From: Vogesella mureinivorans
Lineage (GTDB): Bacteria > Pseudomonadota > Gammaproteobacteria > Burkholderiales > Chromobacteriaceae
Direction: 5' to 3'
Assembly: GCF_007644035.1 (NCBI RefSeq)
Contig: NZ_VMTV02000966.1
Location: forward strand, 1 to 64,000
DNA: 64,000 bases
The notes beneath the pieces were generated by a model. The model had not been told where the DNA came from. It ran no database searches and was given only the letters and a program-made list of their open reading frames with translations. A program made the translations under genes and the position numbers. This document shows positions 19,031 to 28,060 of the stretch, in pieces. The first letter of the stretch is position 1, and every line of letters starts with the position of its first letter.

Positions 19031-19693
19031 ATGGGCGTATCTTTAGTGTTAAGTCGTTGTAAGTGGCTGCCGGTCTGTCTGGTGCTGGCGGCTCTTGCTC
19101 TGGCCGAGATGCCGCTTGAGCGTGTGCAGCAGCTTTATGGTGGCCAGGCTGTACGTATATATCGAGAGTGGCAACAATTACTTTTGTCTTCCCGGCGTGA
19201 AAATAACGAACAGACATTGCTGCGAGATGTAAACCAGTTTTTTAACCAGCGCTACCAGTTTGTTGATGATATCGATTTGTGGAAGCAGCCGGACTATTGG
19301 GCAACACCTCTGGAAAGTATGGCGCGTGGTGCCGGCGATTGCGAAGATTATACAATCGCCAAATATTTTACCTTGCGCGAGCTGGGCGTGGCACCACAAA
19401 AGCTGCGCCTGACTTACGTCAAGGCCCGCATCGGCGGTGCGGGCAGTACGGTGACGCAGGCGCACATGGTGCTGGCGTACTATGCCGACCCGGCGGCAGA
19501 ACCTTTGATTCTGGATAACCTTATCACCACCATCCGGCCTGCCTCGCAGCGTGCAGACTTGCAGCCTGTGTTCAGTTTCAACGCGGATGGTATCTGGGTG
19601 GGGGGCGGCCCTAATCCGAATTCTAGTGTGGACAGGCTGACCCGTTGGCGCCAGCTTATCGACAAAATGAAAACCGAAGGCTTTATTTCCTGA
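19031..19693 (+). CDS. lapG: LapG-type periplasmic cysteine protease (BTLCP)
   Basis: 220-residue transglutaminase-like cysteine peptidase with a short hydrophobic leader. The catalytic triad can be read: C104 in GAGDCEDY, H145 in TQAHMVLAYY and D162 in LILDNL. In Pseudomonas, LapG cuts the N-terminal retention module of LapA and releases the cell from surfaces unless it is held by LapD. It lies 9 bases upstream of the lapD start and divergent from the LapE-like channel, the classical lapG-lapD arrangement. Confidence 0.93.
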   Translation: MGVSLVLSRCKWLPVCLVLAALALAEMPLERVQQLYGGQAVRIYREWQQLLLSSRRENNEQTLLRDVNQFFNQRYQFVDDIDLWKQPDYWATPLESMARGAGDCEDYTIAKYFTLRELGVAPQKLRLTYVKARIGGAGSTVTQAHMVLAYYADPAAEPLILDNLITTIRPASQRADLQPVFSFNADGIWVGGGPNPNSSVDRLTRWRQLIDKMKTEGFIS

Positions 19694-19701
19694 GAGATGG
19701 C

Positions 19702-21615
19702 ATGAAACGCGTTTCCCTGATTCAACAGCTATGGATGCTGGTTATCGCAGCGGTGGTGCTGGCGGCTGCGGGCAGCCTGACGGCCAACTTGTTCAATGCG
19801 CGTGACTATCTACAGCAGCAGTTGGCCGCGCAGAGTGCAGATGCGGCCAACTCGCTGGCTTTGCTTATTACACAGAATCAGGCAGACCCGGTAATGGGGG
19901 AGACGCTGATCAACGCGGCATTTGACCAAGGGCATTTTCGCCAGATCAGCTGGGTGAATGCCCAAGGCAAGGTGCTGGTGCTGAGACAAAATGCCCAGCG
20001 TGCGGGGGAAGCGCCGGCCTGGTTTCGCGATGTGTTTACGCTGGTGCCTGCACCGGCGCGTGCCATGGTCAGCAGTGGCTGGATGCAGGCCGGGTATATC
20101 CAGGTAGAGAGCGAAGCGGGTTATGCCTACGAGTCGTTGTGGCGTGGTGCATTGAATGTGTCGTTCTGGGTGCTGCTGGCCGGTTTGGTGGTGGGCGGTA
20201 TTGGCTCGCTGGGGGTCAGTACCATCCGCAGGCAGCTGCTAACGGTGGTGAACCAGGCCAAGTCCATTACCCAGCGCCGTTTTATCACCATTCCAGAGCC
20301 GGATGGCCCCGAGATGGGCCGCTTGGCCCAAGCCATGAACGCCATGGTGATGCGGGTAAAGGCCATGTTTGAAGAGGAGGCCGGGCGGCTGGAGGCATTG
20401 CGCCGCCAGATCAACTTTGACAGCGTGACCAGCCTGGCTAACCGCGGCTTTTTTATGGGGCGACTGGGTGCCGAGCTGGCGGAGCGTGATAAAGACGGGC
20501 GCACGCTGCTTTTGATGCGTATCGATGGCCTGGCCGAGCTGAATGCCAAGCTGGGGCGGCCGTTAACGGACGAGATGCTCAGCCAGTTTGGTACGGTGCT
20601 GCGTAATCAGGATCGCTTCGGCCTGGATAGCCTGGCTTCCCGCTTGAACGGTGCCGATTTCGCTTTGTTATTGGATAGTGCGCAAGCGGAGCTGCCGCGG
20701 CTGGAAGCTTTGCATGATGAACTGGGGGCTTTGCTGGGCAGCTTTGCCTCTCATGATGTGTGCCTGGCCATGGCGGCAACCGATGTACGGGATGGCGATG
20801 CCATTCGCGACATCATGTCCCGGCTCGATAATGCGCTGGCTTTGTCCGAAGCAGCGGGCGGTGTGAAAGTTACCCTGGCAGACGAGAATGTTAACAAGCC
20901 GCTGGCGATGACGGCAGACCACTGGAGTGCCGTGCTGGATGAGGCCATTGGCACCCGCCAGCTCAAACTGGTGCGTTTTGCCGTGCGTGATGCCAGTGGC
21001 GGCCTGTTGCATGAAGAGGCGCCACTGCGCTTGCGCCAGGGTGAGGATTGGTTGCCCGCCGGGCAGTTCATGCCGATGGCGATCCGCACGCGCCGCGTGG
21101 CGGCGCTGGACCTGGCGGCCGTGAGCCTGGCGCTACAGCAGTTGGCCGCAGAGCCGGCGTGTCAGGGCATTGCGGTGAACCTGGCGGCCGAATCGCTGGC
21201 AGATGACCAGTTTGTGGCGAAGCTGGTGGAGCAAATTCGTGGCCAGCGCGTCGCTGCTGGCCGGCTGTGGCTGGAGATGGCCGAGGTGGGCATCGTGCAG
21301 CGTTTTGACCGCTTCCGCATGCTGTGCCTGGCGTTGGCAGACCTGCCGTGCAAGGTGGGTATCGAACACTTTGGCCGGCAGTTCAGCCTGATTGGCCAGC
21401 TGCACGACCTGGGTATCGACTATCTGAAAATCGATGGCAGCTTTGTGCAGCAGATCGATCAGGAAACGGGCAATCAGGCATTCCTGAAAGGGGTGTGCAA
21501 TATTGCGCACAATATTGGCCTGGGCGTGGTGGCGGAGGGGGTACGTACTGATGCCGAGCAGCAGATGTTGCTGTCGTTGGGCTTTGATGGCCTGACGGGT
21601 CCGGGTGTGAAGTAA
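19702..21615 (+). CDS. lapD: LapD-type inside-out c-di-GMP receptor (degenerate GGDEF-EAL)
   Basis: 637 residues, ATG chosen at 19702 just after the lapG stop. TM1 (about 8-28), a LapD/MoxY-type periplasmic output domain (FNARDYLQQQLAAQSADAANS, FRQISWVNAQGKVLVL), TM2 (about 150-172), HAMP, then GGDEF and EAL domains. Both enzymatic sites are degenerate: the GGDEF motif reads LNGADF, and the EAL position lacks the E-A-L triad while the C-terminal lobe keeps DYLKIDGSF and VAEGV. This is the expected pattern for a receptor that binds c-di-GMP and sequesters LapG in the periplasm rather than making or breaking the nucleotide. Confidence 0.92.
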   Translation: MKRVSLIQQLWMLVIAAVVLAAAGSLTANLFNARDYLQQQLAAQSADAANSLALLITQNQADPVMGETLINAAFDQGHFRQISWVNAQGKVLVLRQNAQRAGEAPAWFRDVFTLVPAPARAMVSSGWMQAGYIQVESEAGYAYESLWRGALNVSFWVLLAGLVVGGIGSLGVSTIRRQLLTVVNQAKSITQRRFITIPEPDGPEMGRLAQAMNAMVMRVKAMFEEEAGRLEALRRQINFDSVTSLANRGFFMGRLGAELAERDKDGRTLLLMRIDGLAELNAKLGRPLTDEMLSQFGTVLRNQDRFGLDSLASRLNGADFALLLDSAQAELPRLEALHDELGALLGSFASHDVCLAMAATDVRDGDAIRDIMSRLDNALALSEAAGGVKVTLADENVNKPLAMTADHWSAVLDEAIGTRQLKLVRFAVRDASGGLLHEEAPLRLRQGEDWLPAGQFMPMAIRTRRVAALDLAAVSLALQQLAAEPACQGIAVNLAAESLADDQFVAKLVEQIRGQRVAAGRLWLEMAEVGIVQRFDRFRMLCLALADLPCKVGIEHFGRQFSLIGQLHDLGIDYLKIDGSFVQQIDQETGNQAFLKGVCNIAHNIGLGVVAEGVRTDAEQQMLLSLGFDGLTGPGVK

Positions 21616-21638
21616 GCGGTCGCAACATAGGCGACTAG

Positions 21639-21669
21639 CAGGGCGAGTGTGGCAAGCCACCTCGCCCTG
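21639..21669 (+). terminator. Terminator after lapD (first copy)
   Basis: CAGGGCGAG / CTCGCCCTG stem, inner GTGGC/GCCAC pairing, followed by TTTGTTTG. A second copy starts at 21809. Confidence 0.75.
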
Positions 21670-21760
21670 TTTGTTTGTCTGGGGCGTGCCGTGCTTGTGG
21701 GTGTGTGCAGGCTGGTGTGTCGGCGAGGCAGGCCAGGGTGGTGCCGGCGCGGGCGAAAAG

Positions 21761-21786
21761 AAAAAAGGCATCCGGGATGCCTTTTT
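21761..21786. terminator. Bidirectional terminator (first copy; second at 21931-21957)
   Basis: AAAAAAGGCATCC / GGATGCCTTTTT hairpin with A- and T-runs on both sides, suited to both convergent transcripts. The duplicate at 21931-21957 carries one extra G in the loop. Confidence 0.85.
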
Positions 21787-21979
21787 GTTTGCTGCGGCCA
21801 ACCTTTAGCAGGGCGAGTGTGGCAAGCCACCTCGCCCTGTTTGCTTGTCTGGGGCGTGCCGTGCTTGTGGATGTGTGCAGGCTGGTGTGTCGGCGAGGCA
21901 GGCCAGGGTGGTGCCGGCGCGGGCGAAAAGAAAAAAGGCATCCGGGGATGCCTTTTGGTTTGCTGCGGCCAACCTTGGC

Positions 21980-22858
21980 TTAACTCTGCTGGATACCTGC
22001 TACCAGCCATTTGCCATTGCTGCTGTCGTCTTTTACGTAGTGCCAGGTTTCGCTGAACTGTACCGCCGGGGCGCCAACGGTTTCGCTCACCATGCCGTTA
22101 AAGCGCACGCTGGCAATCATGCGGCTGCTTTCCACGGTCGCTTCCACGATCTGGCAGTCCAGCTGCGGGAAGTCGGCAGGCTCGGTATTGGCAGCCATAT
22201 CGTCTTTCAGCGCATTGAACAGGTCTGCTGTCATGTACTTGCGTACTTCTTCCAGGCTATCGGCAGAGTTAAGGTTCTGCAGATGCAGGAAGGTGGCTTT
22301 GGCCTGGCGCAGGAAATGCGGGGCTTCGGTGCCGTCGGGCAGGCGCTGGAGCGAGGCCGGTGGCGGGGTCAGGCCACTGCCGCCCATGGCGTTATTGCCG
22401 GCGCCGATTGGCGGGATGCCGTTGGCGCCTGCTGGCGAAGGCTGGAAGTGCATAGGCTGCGTTTGCAGCGGGGGCGCGCGATGGCCTGCCTGCTTGCTGG
22501 CTGCTCTGCGGCGCAGGAAAGACAGCAGCGCCAAACCGGCCAGCGAGCCGCCAATCACGGCCAGCCACGGGAAGCCACCATCGTCATCGCCCATGGCAGA
22601 GCCCAGCAGGTAGCCTGCTGCAGCACCTGCGGCACCGGCGGCGACCATGCCGCCAACGCCAGAGCCTTTTTGCTGTGGGGCAACCTGGGTTGGAGTTTTG
22701 GCAGGGATAGCATTCTGTTGCTGGAAGCTTTGGGTTGGTGTGGCGCGCTGCATGCCGGCGCTCTTGCCTTTACCCACGCGTGCGGCTTCTGCAAACGGCG
22801 TGGCCAGCACAGCAATGAGGGAGAGGGCCAGAATGGACGTCTTCGCTCGGGTAATCAT
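21980..22858 (-). CDS. Tim44-like domain membrane protein
   Basis: 292 residues: a signal peptide (cleavage near AEAARV), a glycine/alanine-rich first hydrophobic stretch (GGMVAAGAAGAAAGYLLGSAMG), a transmembrane helix (about 97-114) followed by RRR, a proline-rich linker, and a C-terminal Tim44/MRP-L45-like domain (about 175-290; FLRQAKATFLHLQNLNSADSLEEVRKYMT, FSETWHYVKD). The family has been described as bacterial TimA/YqaE-like transport-associated proteins, but no firm function is known. Stand-alone, terminated by the duplicated block. Confidence 0.82.
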   Translation of the reverse strand: MITRAKTSILALSLIAVLATPFAEAARVGKGKSAGMQRATPTQSFQQQNAIPAKTPTQVAPQQKGSGVGGMVAAGAAGAAAGYLLGSAMGDDDGGFPWLAVIGGSLAGLALLSFLRRRAASKQAGHRAPPLQTQPMHFQPSPAGANGIPPIGAGNNAMGGSGLTPPPASLQRLPDGTEAPHFLRQAKATFLHLQNLNSADSLEEVRKYMTADLFNALKDDMAANTEPADFPQLDCQIVEATVESSRMIASVRFNGMVSETVGAPAVQFSETWHYVKDDSSNGKWLVAGIQQS

Positions 22859-22926
22859 TGATTCATTCTCCGGTAGGTGAGCTGACTCTGATGGTCAGGT
22901 AGCGTTTCGACTAGGCGAAACAAGGC

Positions 22927-23628
22927 TTAGTTCTGGGCAGGGGTGATTATTTCAAGTACCTGCACGGTATCACCCTGTACGGCAAAGCGTACGTCGCAAT
23001 GCGCCAGGCGGATACCGTAGACCCGTGCCGGGTCGTCCTGGTAGGCGGGGCGCGGGTCTTGTGCCAGTACCTCGTCTATCAGCCCGGGTAGCCATGGCGG
23101 TGCCAGCTGCCAGGCCTGCAGATCAGCACGGGCCTTGGGCTGCCACTGCACGGCCAGCAGCGGGGGAGGGCCATCGACAAAGCCGCCGCGTGCATCCGGC
23201 TTGGCTTCCACAAAGGGGATGTACGGTTTGATGTCCAGTACCGGCGTGCCGTCCAGCAGGTCGGCGCCGGCCAGGTGCAGGGTGACACCTTGTTGCGTAT
23301 CGATGCTTTTGAGCTCGACCAATGACAGGCCCAAGCCGTTGGGCCGGTGCGTGGCGCGGCTGGCAAATACGCCTACTTTGTTATTGCCGCCCAGCCGTGG
23401 CGGGCGCACCAGCGGCTGCCAGCCGCGGGCCAGGGTTTCGTGAAAGACAAAGGTTAGCCACACGTGTGAAAACGCCTCCAGGCCACGTACGCAGTCGGGC
23501 TGGTTGTAGGGTGGCAGCAGGGTGAGGCTAACCGGGGCCGAGGGCGCCAGCGCTGGCTGGCGTGGTATGCCGAATTTTTCCTGATACGGCGAGCTGATCA
23601 GGCCAATGGGGTGCAGTGTGTAGCTCAT
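22927..23628 (-). CDS. trmO: tRNA (N6-threonylcarbamoyladenosine37-N6)-methyltransferase TrmO
   Basis: 233-residue YaeB/UPF0066 family SAM-dependent enzyme that N6-methylates t6A37 in certain tRNA-Thr species. Recognisable stretches: PIGLISSPYQEKFGIPRQP, FSHVWLTFVFHET, VGVFASRATHRPNGLGLSLVEL (the family signature) and LDIKPYIPFVE. The start ATG at 23628 aligns with the usual N-terminus; ten further residues upstream would run into the inverted repeat and are unlikely. The gene shares its strand with the olsB-like gene but is separated from it by a perfect hairpin. Confidence 0.93.
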   Translation of the reverse strand: MSYTLHPIGLISSPYQEKFGIPRQPALAPSAPVSLTLLPPYNQPDCVRGLEAFSHVWLTFVFHETLARGWQPLVRPPRLGGNNKVGVFASRATHRPNGLGLSLVELKSIDTQQGVTLHLAGADLLDGTPVLDIKPYIPFVEAKPDARGGFVDGPPPLLAVQWQPKARADLQAWQLAPPWLPGLIDEVLAQDPRPAYQDDPARVYGIRLAHCDVRFAVQGDTVQVLEIITPAQN

Positions 23629-23644
23629 GCCCCGATTGTAGCGA

Positions 23645-23676
23645 AAGGTTGGCCGCACGGGCGTGCGGCCAACCTT
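23645..23676. repeat. Perfect inverted pair of the dispersed GGTTGGCCGCA motif
   Basis: AAGGTTGGCCGCAC (23645-23658), a four-base loop and GTGCGGCCAACCTT (23663-23676). It lies between the olsB-like gene and trmO and may act as a terminator, although no clear T-run follows. It resembles the inverted DNA-uptake-sequence pairs found behind genes in Neisseria. Confidence 0.9.
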
Positions 23677-23698
23677 GGGCGGGACGGGCCAGGAGAGG

Positions 23699-24448
23699 TT
23701 AGCCCGCGAAGTGACGCTGATGGCGCATGTCCAGACGGCTCATCGGCAGCAGCATGAAGAAGTCGGCGCAGTTGAAATCCGGGTCCCACGCCGGCTCGCC
23801 GCACACCCAGGCACCGGCGCGCAGATAGCCCTTGATCAGCGGCGGCACGGGTACCTGGCTGTCGTCTTGTACCTCGCCCAGCGGCAAGGGCAGGTGCGGG
23901 GTAACGCGCCATTCGGCTGGCGACAGGTTCTTGCTTTCCAGCAGGCGGTACAGGCTCACTGCCTGGTGGCCACCATCGGCCAGGCTCACGCTGGCGCAAC
24001 CGGCCAGATACTGGCCACCGTGCTGGCGCACGTAGTCGGCCAAGCCGGCCCACAGCAGGGCAATGACCGCACCACGGCGGTAGTCTTTGTGTACGCAGGA
24101 GCGGCCAATTTCGATGATATGGTCGCGAATACCGGCCAAGCGGCTCATGTCGAATTCGTGCTCGGAGTACAGGCTGGGCAGCTGGCGCGCCTTGTGTGGC
24201 GGCAGCATGCGGTAGGTGCCCACTACCTTGCCGGTGGTGTTGTCTTCCACAATCAGGTGGTCGCAATACGGGTCGTATTCGTCGCGGTCTATGCCCTCGG
24301 CAGCAGAGGCTAGCTGTGCCCCCATTTCCTGGGCAAATACCTGATAACGCAACTTTTGTGCGCGACGGATATCCTTGGCGCTATGCGCCACACGCACACT
24401 CAGCTTGCTGGCAGGGGCCAGCAGAGCGGTTTCGAGACCTTGCTGCAT
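23699..24448 (-). CDS. OlsB-like GNAT N-acyltransferase (ornithine lipid / hemolysin-type)
   Basis: 249-residue acyltransferase. The start ATG at 24448 has GGAG seven bases upstream; the longer open frame overlaps the mnmG promoter and is rejected. Features: VRVAHSAKDIRRAQKLRYQVFAQEMGA, DEYDPYCDHLIVED, VVGTYRML, EIGRSCVHKDYRRGAVIALLWAGLADYV and FNCADFFMLLPMSRL. OlsB transfers a 3-hydroxyacyl group from ACP to ornithine in the first step of ornithine-lipid synthesis. No olsA is adjacent, so the substrate remains uncertain. Confidence 0.82.
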   Translation of the reverse strand: MQQGLETALLAPASKLSVRVAHSAKDIRRAQKLRYQVFAQEMGAQLASAAEGIDRDEYDPYCDHLIVEDNTTGKVVGTYRMLPPHKARQLPSLYSEHEFDMSRLAGIRDHIIEIGRSCVHKDYRRGAVIALLWAGLADYVRQHGGQYLAGCASVSLADGGHQAVSLYRLLESKNLSPAEWRVTPHLPLPLGEVQDDSQVPVPPLIKGYLRAGAWVCGEPAWDPDFNCADFFMLLPMSRLDMRHQRHFAG

Positions 24449-24645
24449 CGTGCACTCCGGGTAGAGGTAGTGCCACCATGCTATGCAGCCAGTTTGACAG
24501 CGCCGTGACGCCGGCATGGCATGATGATGACGGTCTTTTGAAACCCGCATGACAAGCAGGGTGATTAAAATCAACGACTTATAAAGTGTGCGCTTTTGGC
24601 GTACAATAGCCGGTTTTGTTTGACCGATCTTTTCGCACAATACCT

Positions 24646-26538
24646 ATGATCTATCCCACGACCTTTGACGTAATCGTAGTAGGCGGTGGCCACGCTGGCA
24701 CCGAGGCCGCCTTGGCCGCTGCACGCATGGGCTGCCAGACCCTGCTGCTCACGCACAACATCGAAACCCTGGGCCAGATGTCGTGCAACCCGTCTATTGG
24801 CGGTATCGGCAAAGGTCATCTGGTGAAAGAGGTGGATGCGCTGGGTGGCGCCATGGCGCTGGCTACCGATATCGGTGGTATCCAGTTCCGTACGCTCAAC
24901 GCCAGCAAAGGGCCGGCGGTACGCGCTACCCGCGCCCAGGCCGACCGCGTGCTGTATAAGGCGGCCATTCGCGAGATGCTGGAAAACCAGCCCAACCTGA
25001 TGCTGTTCCAGCAGCCGGTGGACGACTTGCTGATCGAGGGCGACCGCGTAGCCGGTGCCATCACCGCCATCGGCATTACCTTCCGCGCCAAGACCGTGGT
25101 GTTGACGGCCGGTACCTTCCTGTCCGGCAAGATCCACGTTGGGCTGGAAAACTACACCGGTGGCCGCGCTGGCGACCAGGCCGCCTCCACGCTGGGCGAA
25201 CGCCTGCGCGAGCTCAGCCTGCCGGTAGGCCGCCTGAAAACCGGTACCCCGCCGCGCATCGATGGCCGCACCATCGACTTTTCGGTGATGGAAGCCCAGC
25301 CGGGCGATACGCCGGAGCCGGTGTTCTCCTACCGCGGCAGCCGCGCCATGCACCCCAAGCAGCTGCCGTGCTGGATCACGCATACCAACCAGCAAACCCA
25401 CGACATCATCCGCAGCGGTTTTGACCGCAGCCCGATGTTTACCGGCGTGATCGAAGGCGTGGGCCCGCGCTACTGCCCGTCCATCGAAGACAAGATCAAC
25501 CGCTTTGCCGATAAAGAAAGCCACCAGATTTTCCTGGAGCCGGAAGGCCTGACCACGCACGAGTACTACCCTAATGGTATCTCTACCAGCCTGCCGTTCG
25601 ATATCCAGCTGGCCGCCGTGCGCTCCATGCGTGGCCTGGAAAACGCCCACATCCTGCGCCCCGGCTATGCCATCGAGTATGACTACTTCGACCCGCGCGG
25701 CCTGAAATCCTCGCTGGAAACCAAAGCCATCCACGGCCTGTTCTTTGCCGGCCAGATCAACGGTACCACCGGCTACGAAGAAGCCGCCGCGCAGGGCCTG
25801 CTGGCCGGCCTGAACGCTAGCCTGCACGCCCGCGAGCAGGACGCCTGGTGCCCGCGCCGCGATGAAGCCTACCTGGGCGTACTGGTAGACGACCTCACCA
25901 CGCTGGGCGTGTCCGAGCCGTACCGCATGTTTACCAGCCGCGCCGAGTTCCGCCTGCAGCTGCGCGAAGACAACGCCGATCTGCGCCTGACCGAGGTTGG
26001 CCGCAAGTTGGGCCTGATCGGCGATGCGCAGTGGGATGCCTTCTGCCGTAAACGTGACGCGGTAGAGGCAGAAAAGCAGCGCCTCACCAGCACCTGGGTG
26101 CAACCAGGCAAACTGCAGCCGGGCGAAGACGAAGCCATCGTCGGCCAGAAGCTGGCGCGCGAATACACCCTGGCCGACCTGCTGCGCCGCCCCAATGTGG
26201 CCTACGCCGAGCTGATGAAGCTGTCGCTGGCAGGGGAGGGCGTGCAGGATGAGGTGGTGGCCGAGCAGGTGGAAATCCAGATCAAGTACCAAGGCTACAT
26301 CGACCGCCAGAACGAAGAAGTGGCCAAGCGTGAACAGCTGGACGACGTAAAGCTGCCGCTGGATATCGACTACGCGCTGGTAAAAGGCTTGTCCAAAGAA
26401 GTGTCGCAAAAGCTGAACCAGCACCGCCCGGAAACCCTGGGCCAGGCCTCGCGCATCCAGGGCATTACCCCCGCTGCCGTCGCCTTGCTGCTGGTGCACC
26501 TGAAGCGCGGCTTTAGCGAAGCACGCAGCGCAGGTTAA
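24646..26538 (+). CDS. mnmG: tRNA uridine-5-carboxymethylaminomethyl synthesis enzyme MnmG (GidA)
   Basis: 630-residue FAD enzyme that with MnmE installs cmnm5 on U34 of tRNAs. FAD-binding [21 protein letters not shown] at the N-terminus, family signature [41 protein letters not shown] and the C-terminal helical domain ending GFSEARSAG. The ATG at 24646 matches the usual [14 protein letters not shown] start. It heads mnmG-rsmG-parA-parB, an arrangement normally near the chromosome origin. Confidence 0.97.
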   Translation: MIYPTTFDVIVVGGGHAGTEAALAAARMGCQTLLLTHNIETLGQMSCNPSIGGIGKGHLVKEVDALGGAMALATDIGGIQFRTLNASKGPAVRATRAQADRVLYKAAIREMLENQPNLMLFQQPVDDLLIEGDRVAGAITAIGITFRAKTVVLTAGTFLSGKIHVGLENYTGGRAGDQAASTLGERLRELSLPVGRLKTGTPPRIDGRTIDFSVMEAQPGDTPEPVFSYRGSRAMHPKQLPCWITHTNQQTHDIIRSGFDRSPMFTGVIEGVGPRYCPSIEDKINRFADKESHQIFLEPEGLTTHEYYPNGISTSLPFDIQLAAVRSMRGLENAHILRPGYAIEYDYFDPRGLKSSLETKAIHGLFFAGQINGTTGYEEAAAQGLLAGLNASLHAREQDAWCPRRDEAYLGVLVDDLTTLGVSEPYRMFTSRAEFRLQLREDNADLRLTEVGRKLGLIGDAQWDAFCRKRDAVEAEKQRLTSTWVQPGKLQPGEDEAIVGQKLAREYTLADLLRRPNVAYAELMKLSLAGEGVQDEVVAEQVEIQIKYQGYIDRQNEEVAKREQLDDVKLPLDIDYALVKGLSKEVSQKLNQHRPETLGQASRIQGITPAAVALLLVHLKRGFSEARSAG

Positions 26539-26549
26539 GGCGCTTTTTG

Positions 26550-26592
26550 TTGCACTGCGCTCCGGGGTAGCTACTTCGGGGCGCATTTGTTT
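26550..26592 (+). terminator. Possible terminator after mnmG
   Basis: Imperfect hairpin TGCGC...GCGCA enclosing GTAGCTAC, followed by TTTGTTTTT. It may be leaky because rsmG follows at 26642. Confidence 0.5.
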
Positions 26593-26641
26593 TTGATACC
26601 CGTTACAATCGGGTCAACTTACACACCTTATTCCGAACATC

Positions 26642-27271
26642 ATGACGCATCGCGCAGAACTCACCCAGGGCCTGGCCGCTATCGGCCTGGATTTGTCCGA
26701 CGCACAAATCGATTTGCTGGAAGGCTATCTGGGCCTGCTGGCCAAGTGGAACCAGACCTACAACCTCACCGCCATCCGCGACAAAGACCGCATGGTGAGC
26801 TACCACTTGCTGGACAGTCTGACCCTGGTGCCGCAGCTGGCCGGTGGTACGCGCATGCTGGACGTGGGTTCGGGTGGCGGCATGCCGGGCATCCCCACCG
26901 CGATTGCCCGCCCCGACCTGAAAGTGGTGGTGCTGGACGCCAACCACAAGAAAACCACCTTCCTGCGCCAGGCGGTGATCGAGCTGAAGCTGGATAACGT
27001 GGAAGTGATTACCGAGCGTGTAGAAGCCTACCAGCCGGCAGAAAAGTTCGACCGCATCACCAGCCGTGCCTTCTCCGAGCTGGCCGAATTTGTGAAGCTG
27101 TCGCGCCACCTGTTGGCCGCAGACGGCCAGTTTGTCGCCATGAAAGGCGTTTACCCGTTTGAAGAAATCGCCCAGCTGCCGGCAGACTTTGCCGTGGCCG
27201 AGGTGAAAAAACTGGACGTGCCGGGGCTGGATGCCGAACAGCGCCACCTGGTACGCGTGGTAGCAAAATGA
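26642..27271 (+). CDS. rsmG: 16S rRNA (guanine527-N7)-methyltransferase RsmG (GidB)
   Basis: 209-residue SAM-dependent methyltransferase acting on G527 of 16S rRNA. Motifs: KWNQTYNLTAIRD, HLLDSLTLVPQL, the SAM-binding loop MLDVGSGGGMPGIP, and ITSRAFSELAEFVKLS. The stop codon overlaps the parA start as ATGA (27268-27271), so the two are translationally coupled. Confidence 0.97.
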   Translation: MTHRAELTQGLAAIGLDLSDAQIDLLEGYLGLLAKWNQTYNLTAIRDKDRMVSYHLLDSLTLVPQLAGGTRMLDVGSGGGMPGIPTAIARPDLKVVVLDANHKKTTFLRQAVIELKLDNVEVITERVEAYQPAEKFDRITSRAFSELAEFVKLSRHLLAADGQFVAMKGVYPFEEIAQLPADFAVAEVKKLDVPGLDAEQRHLVRVVAK

Positions 27272-28059
27272 CAGCCCGCATCATCGCTGTGGCCAACCAG
27301 AAGGGCGGGGTGGGTAAAACCACTACCGTCGTGAACCTGGCTGCCAGCCTGGTAGAGCAAGGCCGGCGCGTACTGATTGTCGACCTGGACCCGCAGGGCA
27401 ACGCCACCATGGGCAGCGGCATCGACAAGAATGCTTTGCAAAAGTCGGTGTACCACGTGTTGATGGGCGAGCACAGCATCGAGGAAGTGCGCCAGCCGGC
27501 CAAAGAAGGCGGCTACGACGTACTGCCGGCCAACCGCGACCTGTCCGCCGCCGAAATCGAGCTGGTGCAAGAGCTGGCGCGCGAGGCGCGGCTGAAAAAT
27601 GCGCTGGAGCTGGTGTCCGCCGACTACGACTACGTGCTGATCGACAGCCCGCCATCGCTGAACCTGCTTACCCTGAACGGCCTGGTGGCGGCGCAGGGCG
27701 TGCTGATCCCCATGGTGTGCGAATACTACGCGCTGGAAGGGCTGACCGACCTGGTGAATACCCTGCGCAAAGTGCGTGCTGCAGTGAACCCGCGTATCGA
27801 AATCATGGGCCTGCTGCGCACCATGTTCGACGCGCGCAGCAACCTGTCGCAGCAAGTGTCCGAACAGCTGGCCCGCCACTTTGGCGGCAAGGTATTCGAC
27901 ACTGTCGTGCCGCGTAACATTCGCCTGGCCGAGGCGCCTAGCCACGGCTTGCCCGGCATCGTGTATGACCGTGCCGCCCGCGGCTCGCAAGCCTACCTTA
28001 CCCTGGCGGCCGAGCTGATCTCCCGCCTCGAACCGCAAACCGCAAGTACCGAGCAATAA
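27268..28059 (+). CDS. parA: Chromosome-partitioning ATPase ParA
   Basis: 263-residue Soj/ParA-type deviant Walker ATPase. Walker A QKGGVGKTTTVVNLA at the N-terminus with the signature lysine, IVDLDPQGNATMGSG, and YDYVLIDSPPSLNLLTLNGL (Walker B). It moves the ParB-parS nucleoprotein complex to segregate the origin region. It begins inside the last codon of rsmG, and parB follows after one base. I did not find a consensus parS palindrome in the window by eye. Confidence 0.97.
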   Translation: MTARIIAVANQKGGVGKTTTVVNLAASLVEQGRRVLIVDLDPQGNATMGSGIDKNALQKSVYHVLMGEHSIEEVRQPAKEGGYDVLPANRDLSAAEIELVQELAREARLKNALELVSADYDYVLIDSPPSLNLLTLNGLVAAQGVLIPMVCEYYALEGLTDLVNTLRKVRAAVNPRIEIMGLLRTMFDARSNLSQQVSEQLARHFGGKVFDTVVPRNIRLAEAPSHGLPGIVYDRAARGSQAYLTLAAELISRLEPQTASTEQ

Positions 28060-28060
28060 T

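Larger units (their letters stand above)
21636..21976. repeat. Tandem duplication of a 170-bp double-terminator block
   Basis: Unit 1 (21636-21805) and unit 2 (21806-21976) differ at only three substitutions and one inserted G by eye. Each unit contains a GGGCGAG/CTCGCCC hairpin, a second hairpin AAAAAGGCATCC/GGATGCCTTTT, and ends with a copy of the dispersed motif GGTTGGCCGCA in reverse. It fills the gap between convergent lapD and the Tim44-domain gene. Confidence 0.95.

Noticed and set aside
24571-26586. 671-codon minus-strand open frame opposite mnmG
   Set aside because: Antisense shadow with the same compositional bias; mnmG is unambiguous.
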